A DNA stretch of 64,000 nt from the NCBI GenBank assembly GCA_034096865.1, contig JAWQFJ010001323.1, positions 116,001 through 180,000 of the forward strand, in the 5' to 3' direction. A model generated the notes under the pieces. That model saw nothing but the letters and a program-made list of their open reading frames with translations. It was not told the origin of the DNA and ran no database searches. Positions within the stretch are counted from its first letter, which is position 1. Each line of letters starts with the position of its first letter. A program made the position numbers and the translations under genes. Below are positions 32,890 through 47,047 of the stretch, in pieces. The DNA is from Theodoxus fluviatilis. Taxonomy: Eukaryota; Mollusca; Gastropoda; Cycloneritida; Neritidae.

Positions 32890-34430
32890 CTATATCGCAT
32901 ACGTCATCAACGGGGATCAGAGGTCAAAGCACAACAACATAACAGCAATGCATACAAAGTTATCATTGATGAATGTCACAGGTTTTAATATAGACATATT
33001 TAAGACAGTCAATACTAATGGAATTTATCATGTTAAAATCTGAAAGGAAAGATGATAGGTGAAATAAATAATCTGATTATTAAAGTGGCTGTCCCACCAC
33101 GGATGCATATCTGACGACTCTGTGAAAGAAAGAATGCGTGTACCATAATCAAGTGCTGATTCGTTGCTACAACTTTAACGTGATTGTTCTATCAGGCGTC
33201 GAAAAGCATGCTCATAACAAAGTTATAAAAATACGAAAATATGACACAACTTGGGATTAATGCATGGAAGTCATAGTCTTCATAGAAAAACAACTTTAGT
33301 TTATGTACCTCAATATGTCTCCTACACATACATCGAGAGTAAAAAGTTTACGTTTAAATGTGATTGAACATGATCTCATGTACTCGTATTTTCTCTTTCC
33401 ATAACTGGATAACATATGAAATAATTCATTTTACTCACAGTCACTTCATGCAGTCGAAACACGTCAACTCTACACACTTAAAGTGATTAGTCAAAAACTA
33501 TCTATTTCTCTTAGAAATATTGTTGAAAGTTTTCAGTTTCCTATTTGAAGCCACTATTAAAAACATCGAGGTCAAATGCACTCTGGCAATTTTGCTCGAA
33601 ATACAATATCTGTGGGTGCCTGTTGTTTTGACCATAGCTCTTAGCTTATTATTCGTCAGTTTAGTTTAAACTACACTTAAGTCGTCATAAGGATTTTGAG
33701 GGAAAAAAGCAAACACTCTCAGAACAAACTTTAGCAAGCATCCTCGCTTCCAGAAAATAAAAGTATTCTCAACTACAACTGTATTTCAAGCACGAATGAG
33801 TGAAGTAAGAGTAAGTGATTGGAAAACGCATCTTGCATTCTCACCCGTTTAGCATTCAAGAGCGTAAGATCAAATCGGTATAAACTCGAATAAAGGATTC
33901 AAGTTTTGGAACACGTGCATACTATATGAAGACCACCCGATCTCTTGTTTCGCATTGAAGAGAAACCATTTCATCGTAATTTGTTTGTTTTTACAGGCAT
34001 TGGAAAAGTCAATCTCAGGCATCGTTTGCTGTCAAATCCCATCTTATGTCACGGTTGCTGTGGGCAAACTAAGCGGAGAAGAAACAAATAAAACAAAGAA
34101 ACAAACAGCGCGGTAACGTATGGGTATGCAAGTATTAGTGATGAGGAAAATAGTGACAAACTAGAAGGTAAATCTACACAATACAAGAGTTCTTCCTACT
34201 CAGAATATTTCTCTCACGTCGACCCACATCGACAAAGACAGTTCTAGGTCGGAGACGCGCAGCACACACTGCGAAGGGTATGGGGATGGGAATAAGGGAA
34301 GACAACTTAGCAAGGGAGGGAATTCATGCAGCTAGTGCAAACACTAAAACGTACACTAGGGCGCGCGTAAAGTGCATGGCGGGGAACGACAGCAGGCAGG
34401 ATCACGTGCTAGGGAAGGGAGACAACTCAC

Positions 34431-34493
34431 CATGGGGCCAGGGTTACCCTTGACCCCGGGGTCACCTTTCTCGCCAGGTGGGCCCACGGCCCC
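34431..34493 (-). CDS. Collagen exon: seven Gly-X-Y triplets
   Basis: 21 codons between TTGTCTATAG and ATG|GTGAGT, encoding GAVGPPGEKGDPGVKGNPGP-M without interruption. Confidence 0.93.
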
Positions 34494-36307
34494 CTATAGA
34501 CAAGTGCATTACAGTGCGTCAGCCAGAGTGCAGGGCCCCAATCCCCTGCCCACTCCCCAACCCTCCCCTTCCATCTGCAAACCTACCCCAGGCTTCAACA
34601 AGATGAACTGAGGTTATCATAGGCTTTATGCAATCGCGTATGGGGATAATAGAGAGTCGATGGTGCTGGTAATATTTCCTGTTTTACACCCAAAGTGTTA
34701 CCTATGAAACGAGCATATCGAGGCAGAGGGTGTGGTAGTTGAAAGGTACATCATATAACACTGGGCAATTGAAACCCTTTCCCTATATACTATTGTTCAC
34801 AGCTCATACTAATATGGGTGAAGTATACTCTACATGACACAAATGAAAGCGTATTGAAAAATGCAAAGTAAAACGATTGATTATAAAATGTTCCCCCTTT
34901 TAAAACGCACAACTTGTCCTCGAACTTAGTATGTCAAACCCGAGAGATATTACATTAATCCAAGAGCATTGAGTAGAATTCAGGGGAAATTTTGATGTCA
35001 AAGAAGGTCTTTCTTGAAGTCAAAATAGGAAGAGGATGGGAGGGAGGGGGTAAGTGGGGAAGGGGGTAGGAGGGTTGGGGCTGGTGCAGAAGGCAGTGCA
35101 AAACAGACCACGACCACCACACACCACCACTGTACAGGGCTGGCGGAAGACCCATGTCGCCCCTGGTCCAAGGTGCTCCATTCTCAAACATCTCTCTGGC
35201 AAGAGCAAACCTTTTCGGTGAATTTCTTCGTCAGCGCTCAGGAAGGACACGGATAATCCATTTTCGATTGTTTTTTAATATAAATTTTACTAAATTGCAA
35301 TATCTAGTAAGAGAACCTTTTGTCGTATCGAGGAATTAGCCCAATAATTAGCGTTACCTCTTTTCCGGACAATATGGGAGGTCTGATATTATACATGAAA
35401 ACAAAATACACAGGCACCGCCTTGTCAATAACAGAGGCAAGTGACAGGATATTGTATGTTGTTTAGCGTTCAATCCAATAAATATTTTCAGTGAGCAAAT
35501 TCTAATCAAATTTGCATCTGCACGGGTAGGCGCTTACAGATTCGAATGAGAGTTGAGCTATAATGAATACCTAGCTGGACGACCGATATTCCGCAACAGA
35601 CCGGACCAGAGGTGACAGTCGTCCGCAATAGTTTAAGGCGACATCAGTTCACAGACACGACCAGCACAACGCAGCGAGACCAGATCGTGGGACAAGGGGT
35701 AGAATGGGAGAAGATCTTGTGCTGGGAAGAAATGTGTGAACGACGTGACTGCAGAGGTGTTCGAGTGACCAGTGCCACACATAATATGGACACAGACCCA
35801 TCAATGTGGAAGAATGCGTGCATGCGAAGAAGGGAGTCTTTTGATCACCACAAGCTTGGGTACGGGTAAAAGGGCGCAGGAGTGAGGGATGGTAAGTGAG
35901 ACACAGAGAGAGAGACAGAGACAGAGAAAAAATAAATAAATGCTTGAGTGTCTCAATGGGACCAGGGGACACGGAGCGTGAGGTCAAGAGCTGAGAGAGA
36001 TGGGAAGAGACATCAAGTGCACCAAGCTTCTATGTGGTGTCAAGCGTGTTGGGCACACAGGGCGTTGCAGAGAAGATACAGGACATCTTGCCAAACCTCC
36101 TCAAAGAGTGCACCTGAACACCACTTCTAGCTAGGTGTGGTCAAAGAGCAAGGGTGTGTTCTTCTTGTCTACCACAACATCGTATCACTGCAGTGCGAGT
36201 CGGATCCAGGCCGACTAAGGAAGGAAATCGTGACGAAGAGAGCTTATATGCTAACGTGATGTAAAATGAGAAACGACAAAAATGGGGAAAAATGATGAAA
36301 AACTTAC

Positions 36308-36352
36308 AGGAAGTCCGATAGTACCTGCTTCTCCCCTTTCACCTCTGTCGCC
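36308..36352 (-). CDS. Collagen exon: five Gly-X-Y triplets
   Basis: 15 codons, GDRGERGEAGTIGLP, between TGTTGATAG and CCT|GTAAGT. Confidence 0.92.
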
Positions 36353-36539
36353 CTATCAACAGGGGAAAGGCGAAAAAACAAAAGGTGTGGTCTTTATATT
36401 TGCAATCCAACACTCTCCACGAGAGCTTCCGCAGTCACATTGTGGCTTTATCAGAACTTCATTTCAACTCACCGCCGCAACTTTTGGTCTGACCATCTCA
36501 AATCAAGTGCACAAAGACGTTATCAAGGAAATATATTAT

Positions 36540-37640
<1,101 letters not shown>

Positions 37641-37800
37641 ACGACTAGTAATACGCCTACAGTTCTCATGAGACACGCTCTATTATGGAACGTTACTTTA
37701 TAAAACTCCTTTGCAGTGTACCTGTTTCCTGACAAAATCATTCAAACACATGCTTTTTCCACGGTAAAATAAACGCTATTTGCGTGGACCAAGCAACGGT

Positions 37801-38299
37801 AGCGTCACTGTCCCATTTCCCATTAAGAAGTCAAAGATAGTAGCGGCAATGAGTGCCAAAGGGGCGTCACTGTCCCACTTCCCATTAAGAAGTCAAAGAT
37901 AGTAGCGGCAATGAGTGCCAAAGGGGCGTCACTGTCCCACTTCCCATTAAGAAGTCAAAGATAGTAGCGGCAATGAGTGCCAAAGGGGCGTCACTGTCCA
38001 TTCCATGAGAAGTCAAAGATAGTAGCGGCAATGAGTGCCAAAGGGGCGTCACTGTCCCATTTCCCATTGAGAAGTCAAAGATAGTAGCGGCAATGAGTGC
38101 CAAAGGGGCGTCACTGTCCCACTTCCCATTAAGAAGTCAAAGATAGTAGCGGCAATGAGTGCCAAAGGGGCGTCACTGTCCCACTTCCCATTAAGAAGTC
38201 AAAGATAGTAGCACAATGAGTGTCAAAGGGGCGTCACTGTCCCACTTCCCATTAAGAAGTCAAAGATAGTAGCGGCAATGAGTGCCAAAAGTGCGTCAC
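37801..38299. repeat. 62-bp satellite, eight units
   Basis: GCGTCACTGTCCCACTTCCC recurs at 37802, 37864, 37926, 37988, 38046, 38108, 38170, 38231 and (partial) 38292. Units are nearly identical; one is 58 bp. The array ends 22 bp before the donor side of the exon at 38322. Since 62 is not a multiple of three, it is not coding. Confidence 0.95.
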
Positions 38300-38321
38300 C
38301 ATGACAACTCCGTTGACTTAC

Positions 38322-38357
38322 TTTGGCTCCGGAGGGGCCTTCTGGACCTTTATCTCC
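38322..38357 (-). CDS. Collagen exon: four Gly-X-Y triplets
   Basis: 12 codons, GDKGPEGPSGAK, between CCACTGCAG and AAA|GTAAGT. Confidence 0.92.
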
Positions 38358-38688
38358 CTGCAGTGGGGGAAAAGTCGCTCTCAGTTTTTGCAGTCAAATC
38401 CAATAAAGCATACAACCGACCATCTACGATTGCTCCATGCTTTTCCATCCACCCAAGTTACTCTCCATATACAAATATTATCATGCACACACGGAAAATG
38501 AACCTGGGATTACATATGAAACACTTTTTTTCGTAGTCTTTAAAAAAAAGCAAATTAAATGAGGTTAAAAGTATTACAGATAATTACATTACAATCCACT
38601 GCATCCGTCTCGATCAATTTGAAGACGTTGTTTCGCATACATCTTCTACCCCTTTTTTGCGCTTCCGTTCCACATCATTACGCACACA

Positions 38689-38698
38689 CACACACACA

Positions 38699-38766
<68 letters not shown>
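38689..38766. repeat. (CA)n microsatellite
   Basis: About 75 bp of near-pure CA in a collagen intron. Confidence 0.95.
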
Positions 38767-38772
<6 letters not shown>

Positions 38773-38889
38773 TTATGTGTAACGTCGCCAATAAAACTGA
38801 ACTAGCACTGGGACGACTGCGTGAAATGCAGCTTGTAGAGTGCACAGAGCGCCAGAAAACCTATCGCAGTTGACAATACAAAGAGTTAC

Positions 38890-38925
38890 CTTAATACCTG
38901 GAGGTCCCATCAGTCCCATGATGCC
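38890..38925 (-). CDS. Collagen exon: four Gly-X-Y triplets
   Basis: 12 codons, GIMGLMGPPGIK, between TTGTCGCCAG and AAG|GTAACT. Hydrophobic X positions (two Met). Confidence 0.92.
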
Positions 38926-39684
38926 CTGGCGACAACAAGGTCAAGGTCACGGAGTGTATTTGAAAAGCTAAATAATATGACTCGTACAACAGAGCTCGGG
39001 GAATCAGCTGCTGACACAAAACGTCACAAGTGAAATTTTCGGCACCCAACTGTAGTCTGCCTCAAGTCGTTTATTCAGTCACATATTCACTGAATAAAAT
39101 GAAAAATAAAAGTCAATATTCAAAAGATTGTGGCCGTTTGAGACTAAAGAATAAACAATATATCTCTTTTCATAGTTTTTGTACCATGTGGTGAATAATT
39201 ATATTTATCGAAATACATTAGCATCATGCTTATCCAAGCTGCCTTAGACATAATTATTCTTACAATCCACCACATAAAACTCCATCTGCTGTTGATTTCT
39301 TTTATAGCAAGGCTGCGTTCACAAGGCGTTTCATTTCATGTGTGTAACAGATTCAAAATATAACACTCGTGCTTGTGTACACTGTAGGGATAGCATATCT
39401 AAACTATGAGTCTACTAGCTCGCTCGTGAAAACCGCCATCAAAGCTGCAAACATTTATCAAAATGTAAACAGAAAAGTCCGTGCAAAATTTTACAGATCG
39501 TAGTTTCATACAAATGCGGAGTACAAAATGTAAATTAAAAATTAAATAAAAAGAGGCAAACAGATAAATGCATGCCAAGACATTTCTCTCTTCTTCTTTT
39601 TTCAACAGCCAAAATGGCGGTTTTCAGAGGAAGGGTTCAAAGGGCATTGGTCATGCGCATTAGGGGACTAGCGAGGAGGCTTAC

Positions 39685-39717
39685 CATTGGTCCAGGTGGA
39701 CCAGGAGGTCCAGGTAA
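39685..39717 (-). CDS. Collagen exon that starts without Gly
   Basis: 11 codons, LPGPPGPPGPM, between ATTCCAG and ATG|GTAAGC. The missing first Gly is supplied by the last codon of the preceding exon (40237-40275, ending GEG), so the triplet is split between exons at a codon boundary. Confidence 0.85.
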
Positions 39718-40236
39718 CTGGAATTAGAAATATGACGCAGTGCTCGAAGGCCGAAAAGAGACGACGCAGTCAGTGGTTACACGACAACCAGACTGAGCTC
39801 TACGGCCTACGCAATGGATGTATCTACTCGTGACAGTGGTGAAAACAAATGAAAAAGAGGAGGGTTTCATAGTCCCGCATGCATGATAGTGACAGTAATT
39901 TTCGTCAAATACTACAGCAGGAAAATATAAGATAGGCAAAGGTAAGAGTTGCACAAGGGCACTAAATTATGTGACATTTGTTTTTAATCTCCTCACCAAC
40001 ATTACGTTCATCGAATAATATCTCACACATACTCACATAGTGAATTCTATGAAACTGACCCATGCTTTTCATGTTTGTTTGTTTTTTTCCGAAAGTTTTG
40101 TTGAACTCTTTTATGGAAACATTTTTTGAAAAGATTTCTACTGAACGAGAAACGAATACGTACATGAGAGCATACCGATTTGTACTCTGTCAAACAGACA
40201 GGTGAACAACTTACTGACTGTGAAAACAATACTCAC

Positions 40237-40275
40237 CCCTTCACCACTTCCACCCTCTAACACTCCTGGTTCACC
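40237..40275 (-). CDS. Collagen exon with a Gly-rich imperfection
   Basis: 13 codons, GEPGVLEGGSGEG, between GCGCTCCAG and GGG|GTGAGT. The register is broken once (EGGSGEG), then restored through the next exon's LP. Confidence 0.85.
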
Positions 40276-41574
40276 CTGGAGCGCAGACAACAGATTGTTC
40301 ATCAGAGAATTCCGTCCATAATTATGTCAGCTGTTTAGAAGCTATCGGTAGTTACATTGTCGGATGCACTTTAACACAGGGCACGCCTGTTGATAACATT
40401 TTCTTTTTGAGACAAAATCAATGTCATTTACGACTTTCCTTTTTAATCGTAAATATGCGACTTGTGCTGACACTTCCGCACTGACTCTCCTTAATGAATA
40501 CATCGGAAATGCCTCACCCGCATAAACTTATAGGTGGCCATGTCTCCTTTAAGTCGTTTTGAGAAGTATATTAATGAAACGTTATCAGTTCACGAGAAAA
40601 TGCATATTTTCCTTTAAAATTCATAGCAATTGATTAATAGAATCTCCACTCTTTCTTTATATGTCCAATAAACCAGAAGTGTGGGCTAGTGTTGGAAAAC
40701 ACACCTTGTTGTGTTAGTTGTCATCCAATAAAGGCCGACGGCAACCAAACCATTGGAAATAACACCTAGCAAGGAAAACGACTATGGTATAGTCACCATG
40801 CAATTCACGACTACAAATGGTGGTGCAAAGCTTTGGAACCGAAGCAAACGACGAAAACGTTCACACAAGTGCACTGTCCTTAAGACAAATCCACGTGTTA
40901 AAGTTGCGAAACGGAAAGTGACATTTCAGGTTTCTTCCTCACGGTAAAGAGTGAACACCGCTGAAAACGTCCGGAAGAGGACATCAACAGCGATATGATG
41001 ATGAAGTTGCTGCACTGACGGTTAACATCATCATCTCGATCATCGTCTTTATCATCACTGCGCCTCAGTCGCGGGTCTAAACACGTGACCAATACAACTT
41101 AGAGTGTGCGGTCATAGCGTACATTTTACTCTACATTTGAGTGTTTTTGTTGCACTATTTATTGTTCACGTAAGATGTCTTTTGCTTCGCATCAATGATG
41201 TTCTTAATGTGTTCAGCTCTGTACGTTGCTGTGTCCTGTATTCTGCATCACAGATGAGCACACTATTTTAAATTTACGTACATCAGTGCGCACGTTTTCA
41301 ATTACTGTAGTGAATTTGCTACTTTTCCGCTCATCTTTCAGTTGGGATACGGCTGAATGCTATGCAAGACTCGAACGCAGCGAACATATTTTTGTTCTCG
41401 ATTGGAATACATTTCGACATGGTTGTTTTAGCAGCAGTCGTGTTGGCACACGAATACGAATAATGTCACCATTGTAGAGCAAAAGTGTATATTTAACAAT
41501 GTTATTGTACACTACTGACCTGTTCAGACCATTTCTTCAACAAAAGAATCAACTTCAAATAAAGGTGTCCTCAC

Positions 41575-41601
41575 CATCAAATTTCCCTGTGCTGGTTTAC
41601 C
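41575..41601 (-). CDS. Possible small collagen exon with an interruption
   Basis: 9 codons, GKPAQGNLM, between AATAGAG and ATG|GTGAGG. The length (27 nt) and phase fit, but the acceptor lacks a good pyrimidine tract and only one full triplet is collagen-like. Confidence 0.35.
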
Positions 41602-42089
41602 CTCTATTCCAGAATGTGACCCAATTTACACTATAGTTCAACCTATAACGCACGAAGAAGCGACCTGAATTTATCGAACCACGAAGCCACTGCGCAAGGT
41701 ACATCAGCCATACACAAAAAGCACAAGACCCATTTGCAGACTCTGCTCTACACAGCCAGCCATCTACTCAAGTCCTTTCCTAACCGTTCACAGTGACTAC
41801 TGATGTCTTAACCACCTACGCCCGTGCCTTTGTGCGTGCATTAAGAGCCTCTACAGCGACATGCTTTCTAGTTCCCTGAAGACAACGACCTACAAGCGAG
41901 TTTTTGTTCGTGGTCAGCATACGCCGTGCAAAGCAAGTGGAAAGTTCAAATCTAACCGATTGAAAGGTTAGTATCCAGCGTAAGGTAACAAGCGAGTTAG
42001 CAAAGGACTCAAGTGTTCAGTGTAGTGAAGTGGATATGGCAATTTACAGCTTGAAATCAACGTTTCATAATGAAGGATCCACCCCGAAC

Positions 42090-42200
42090 TCCTTATTTTA
42101 GAGGGTGGGGGTGGGGTGGACTTGGAGGTGGTGGTGGGGTGGACGTGGAGGTGGGTGTGGGGGTGGGGTGGACGTGGAGGTGGTGGTTGTGGTGGAGTTA
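42090..42200 (+). repeat. G-rich GGTGGACGTGGAGGTGG minisatellite
   Basis: Two to three imperfect copies of a unit containing GGGGTGGACGTGGAGGT in an intron. Confidence 0.8.
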
Positions 42201-42901
42201 CCAAAAAAACTCCTTTCTGATGACTTTCCATCACCTTTCTTTGTGATGTGACATATATATAGTATTAAAACTCATGATATCTTCATTTTTCTTGGACGTT
42301 TTAAAATTAATTTCAAGGTAAATGATTAACAGTTGATTGAAATATTAGAATAAATAATATTCACTTTTTAAGTAAAAAGTTCATAATCACGAGGACACTA
42401 AGTAAATTGTTTCACAGATAATCCCTAAAAAGTATTGCAATAAAGCCAATTGTTTAACTAATCATCAGTAATTTTAGTTTGTATCAATATGACCTTCGTA
42501 ATGTTTAAAATAGTGCGTCAAATGTTATTTCGTAACCACATAAGTGGCTTGTTGATATCGCCGAAGAAACTCAACTGATATGATGAGTTAAAACCCCATC
42601 TGGAAATCAAGTTAACTTCCTGATTTGCACTTTTCAATGTAACACATGAAATAGAAAAAAAATCAAAGTAAAGAAAGACAACCACCGGATGTATCAAACT
42701 TTCGGTCACTACAGTGAACACAACAAGTCTGCATTGAAGCAAAGTAAGCACAGGTTACTGGGGAGTTACGGGAATGTGGTTACAAAAATGAGGAGGAATG
42801 ATGTGAACATAAGCATCAGTGAGTATTGCTCGCAGAATCAGCATCAGTAGCATTTGCAGCAGCCATTTTGGCAGCGTCATGTTGCTATGGAGATCACTTA
42901 C

Positions 42902-42991
42902 TGGTGGGCCCCGCATGCCGGGCGGTCCGATCATGCCGGGTAACCCTCTTGGTCCGGTCTCACCCAATTCCCCCTTTTGTCCCGGTTCCCC
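42902..42991 (-). CDS. Collagen exon: ten Gly-X-Y triplets
   Basis: 30 codons between ACTTTGCCAG and CCA|GTAAGT. An uninterrupted block beginning GEPGQKGELGETGPRG and ending GMRGPP. Confidence 0.94.
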
Positions 42992-44018
42992 CTGGCAAAG
43001 TGGAAGCAAGAGGGTTAAAATGTCAGCTCCGTGAAGGCGCTTGGCGGGGGCATTATGTTTCCGCATGGGGCTCAGTATTAGACGTATGAGAGGTTAACCG
43101 GGTATCCGTTAACATGACTTCTCTGCTCCGTTACAATGAGGGTTAATATCAAGTAAATGCTCGGATCTCTCTTGTTGGGTTAGATTGTTACTTCAGGTAC
43201 TGACTGTAGCGAGAAGCTGTTACCGTGTATGCGTTTTCTCCTTCTCAACAATCAGGTAGCTTTTGTAATTTAAGGCGCAGTTGGTCTGGCAAGACAACGC
43301 ACGCCACTTCAGTGCTTCAGAACTGAGACGAAAGAATGCCCTTAGATCTGCGCAAAGTGGAACAAAACAAAATAGCATCATGAATCACTGCTTTTGACAT
43401 GATGTACTCAGGAGCCTTGAGTACTCGCAAGATCAGGTCAACCTCTCTTACATCTAAAGAAGCCGCTTATCATAATAACACATAACCTGAAGCGGAAAAT
43501 GCCCTTAAATTCACAAAACGAACGTCATCATCATCCCTGTAGTTTAATTATGTGTGTGCGCATGTGCACTTCCGCATGACAAACACAGATACGTTAGACC
43601 ACAATCAACCAGTAAATCAAAACTTGCAATTACCTTCAAAGCCGTGAAAAATGTAAACCATACTTGTTTTTAACGTCCACTCTCTCCTCAACAAATATCC
43701 CTATACTTTTATTACTTATGTCAAGAATACCCATTCTTCGAGAGATATTCTTCGCCCCAGCAATATTTGCTGAGTTTCTTACCCAACACAAGAGTGTTAC
43801 TTGGGGCTAAAGAAGACAAAGAGGGCAATCTACTCATTGAGGAGGACTTAAAATATGCCACAATTCACAGACGCAAAAACATGCCTCGTGATTTGTGTTT
43901 TAATCCCGATTACAAAAAGACGGATATCGCGGAAAATCTTCCCAAAAGCAAGAACAGCAAACGAGGCAGCGAAAACGAAAAGTTCTCGTCGCACCGGAAG
44001 TGCAGTAAGGGGACTCAC

Positions 44019-44090
44019 AGGGGGCCCCTGCGGACCGGGTTGCCCGTCGACGCCATCTTTTCCGGGTTTGCCTGGGAATCCTGGCTGGCC
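44019..44090 (-). CDS. Collagen exon: eight Gly-X-Y triplets
   Basis: 24 codons between TGACAACAG and CCT|GTGAGT, GQPGFPGKPGKDGVDG and then GQPGPQGPP-like triplets without interruption. Confidence 0.94.
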
Positions 44091-44669
44091 CTGTTGTCAT
44101 CCACAGACATCATCAGACAGTCCACACACCACAACAGCCAGCTCGCATTCGAACCTTGTCAGACACACCTGCAAACTCGGAAGTTTACCAAGTAGACACG
44201 TGCACAGACAAACCGACACAATAAACACAACTGCGTGACAGGTCGTTTCTCTCAAGTGCGGAAACACAGAGGCACAAACTTGGGCACACGGCAAAGACGC
44301 TGAATCGAAGCAGAGAGGAAACAATATATGCACACTCTACGAAGTGACAGTATATGCGATCGAAAAGGGAAATAATTTTCAAGTGCACCAGAGCAAGTGA
44401 ATTAAACAAATTTACAACATGCTTAAATCCTACCAGAAACTAATTTTTTAAAAGAAATACTCATATAAGCAGTATTCATAGCAGAGGGGGAAATCACTTA
44501 GAGTCATGCTTCGTATGTCTCGTGCGAGAAAAAGGAATAGATACAACATTCACATAAAGACAAAAGTACATAGAATCTCTGAAAGAGTACGCTTCTGCCG
44601 TGAATGTATTCCCCCAGTTCCTGACAGGGGACAGGCGGAGATGTGGGAACACACAACTCTGGGACGTAC

Positions 44670-44786
44670 CTGTTGCCCTGGAAGGCCAAACGAGCCTTTC
44701 TCCCCTGGTGGGCCCATGGCCCCCGGGGGCCCCTGAGGGCCTGGAAAGCCTACTCGCCCTGGAAAGCCCTTGTGACCTCTGCGACC
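44670..44786 (-). CDS. Collagen exon: thirteen Gly-X-Y triplets
   Basis: 39 codons between TTTTCTGCTAG and CAG|GTACGT. It begins GRRGHKGFPGRVG and ends GLPGQQ. The longest uninterrupted collagen exon in the window. Confidence 0.95.
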
Positions 44787-46975
44787 CTAGCAGAAAACGT
44801 ACCAAAGTGACCTCTGACCTCCACTGAGGCAACAACCGCCACTGAACTTGTACAGGCAGCCAGCGTCGTATTGAGTAAGTTTCAATGGTGAAGAGTGGAA
44901 ATTGCTTTAGATTGACAGTTTGTTAAAACTGCTTTAATGTGATTGATAACTGAAGAATTTATTCAAAATCGTCTCATTTATTAAAAAAAGAATTATATGA
45001 ACACTGTACAAAAGTTCTGAAAGTCTTATTAAAACATATGGGGAGAACACAATAGTTTATCTTAACAATTTGTACGATGTTAATTCTTGTACGGATGAAA
45101 TAGTTGTATACGTCGGATGTATTTGTCGCATAATAAAAAATGAGCAAAGACGGATTAGTAAATGAACGTTCATGCTAAAGGTTAGTCGCAAACGGAATCA
45201 CTCGATTTACTATGTGCTGTTTTGTTAGTGTTTAAACCATTCACTCACAAGAGTGGTAACTATGGGAAAAACACATCCGCTATCCGCAGATATTCTTATT
45301 TTTATAAACTAAATAGTGTGCAGTCCCATGCTCTATGGAGGCAATGACGGTGTGTCATTTACAACCATCGATTTTGTTTAATCTATGTTTTATAGAGACT
45401 ATACATACTCTCGACGATTCACCCCCACCACCCCCACCCCCTTCGATTCGTTTTTCACAGGCAGATGCAAATTTTGTACTTATTAAAAATCAAAGAAGTA
45501 GAAACCATGTTTAAGATATGAAAGAGAAGCAGAAATCGAATAAACCGAAGGGTGTGCATGCAAACAAACGTGACCAATAACCGTGCTTGCATGCTGCTGC
45601 AAATATGACAAAAATATAATCACAATAACCTGAAACCCACATGCAAACCAGAGCCCTACATTCGCTGGAGAAAAATCTAATGTGCACTGCCCATTCTCCA
45701 ACAATCAAAGGTTAGCAAAATACAGGCGAAAAAAATTCAATGTTAAATAAAAAATAGTTGTCACAAGCAAAGTTCCGTCCCTGTAGTGTAGTTCCAACGC
45801 GCCTGTAAATCAGTTGCTCATCAAGTTAAAAAATAAAGAGTATAATATCCTGTGCCACTATTTTTCTCAGCACTCGAACAATGTCTCGCTAAGATACTCT
45901 TAAATTTCACGATATATTAATCAGCAGTGACATGCACGCTCGAAGAGTACCAGCCGCGGCGAAATATATACATGTAGTATCATTACATGTCAACCAAAAG
46001 CCTAACTTTTCAACCCTTGAGAACGTTACACGACTGGCTGCAAAATAATGTACACAGTTAACTTCTCCGTTTTCCTTAGCAGCCTACTGAGATCTACTGC
46101 TGCAAAACAAGACTTTAGAGGTGACAAAGTTATGAAAACACAACCCTCTCTCCCGTAGTACCTCAGGCCACACCACAGCAATCAAGCACACTAACACGAC
46201 TGGATGAGCGCACTTCACACAGGGTTAGCTTGACACAAGGAAAGAGTGTTGTTGGAAACAGCAAGTAACAAATTCACCGACGCCCGACCCAGTCACTGCT
46301 GCACAGCTTTCTTTTCATAAAAGTCTCTTCCTTTACGGACTTAGTTGAGTCTTTCTATCCTCTTTTCCCCAAAAGGTGTGGTGTTTTCAGTAATAACAGG
46401 TGGACTGTAGATGACAATAAGCATAGCAGATGAGTTGATAGATGCACACTAGAACACATAGCATACAATTTCAGCACCACCCCTCCCCAAAACTATCTTT
46501 AACATGCTGCTAATAGGGCAGTTTCATCTTTTAAAATAAATAATTGCATCAATTTGTTGATGTCACCACATCACATCATCACACGAAAGCTCAATTAATG
46601 GTCTTGGTATTTACATAAAACTCACCAATATTTATTTGTCCTGTTTGGGTTTTGGGGGTTTTTCCCCTTCAAATTAATTTACAAACGACAACTAGGGCCT
46701 AATTGACTGAGCGGCTCACCGCTCACGATCCAGCCAAACGCTGTTCTTCACAGCAACTTATTTACTTTCTGAGCCTTGGCAAGTTCCAGGTGGTTGTGAA
46801 CCTTCAACACCAAGCCAGCCATCTCACACCTCGGAGTTTGGCCTTCCATGAAGGTAACATGGAGTGGTTTTGAGAAGGAAGCTGTGCAGCTGCTACGGAC
46901 TCGGGGATGCTGCCTACACTACGGTGCAAGGTGAGGCGGGCGAGCCCCACATCCCGGAACCAGCCAGGTATTTAC

Positions 46976-47047
46976 CCTCTTGCCACGCTTGCCCCTCTTC
47001 CCTGCCGCGCCCACGTCGCCCGGCCGGCCTGGCAAGCCAATCTGACC
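46976..47047 (-). CDS. Collagen exon: Gly-X-Y block ending in GKRGKRGKR
   Basis: 24 codons between TTTGTGCAG and AGG|GTAAAT, from GQIGLPGRPGDV to three consecutive GKR-type triplets. With GRR at the start of the next exon this makes a strongly basic helix, a likely glycosaminoglycan-binding patch. Confidence 0.94.

Noticed and set aside
35130..35200. Minus-strand GAPWTRGDMGLP resembling collagen triplets
   Set aside because: One triplet lacks Gly, no usable donor is present, and the best acceptor puts a stop in frame. At most a decayed exon.
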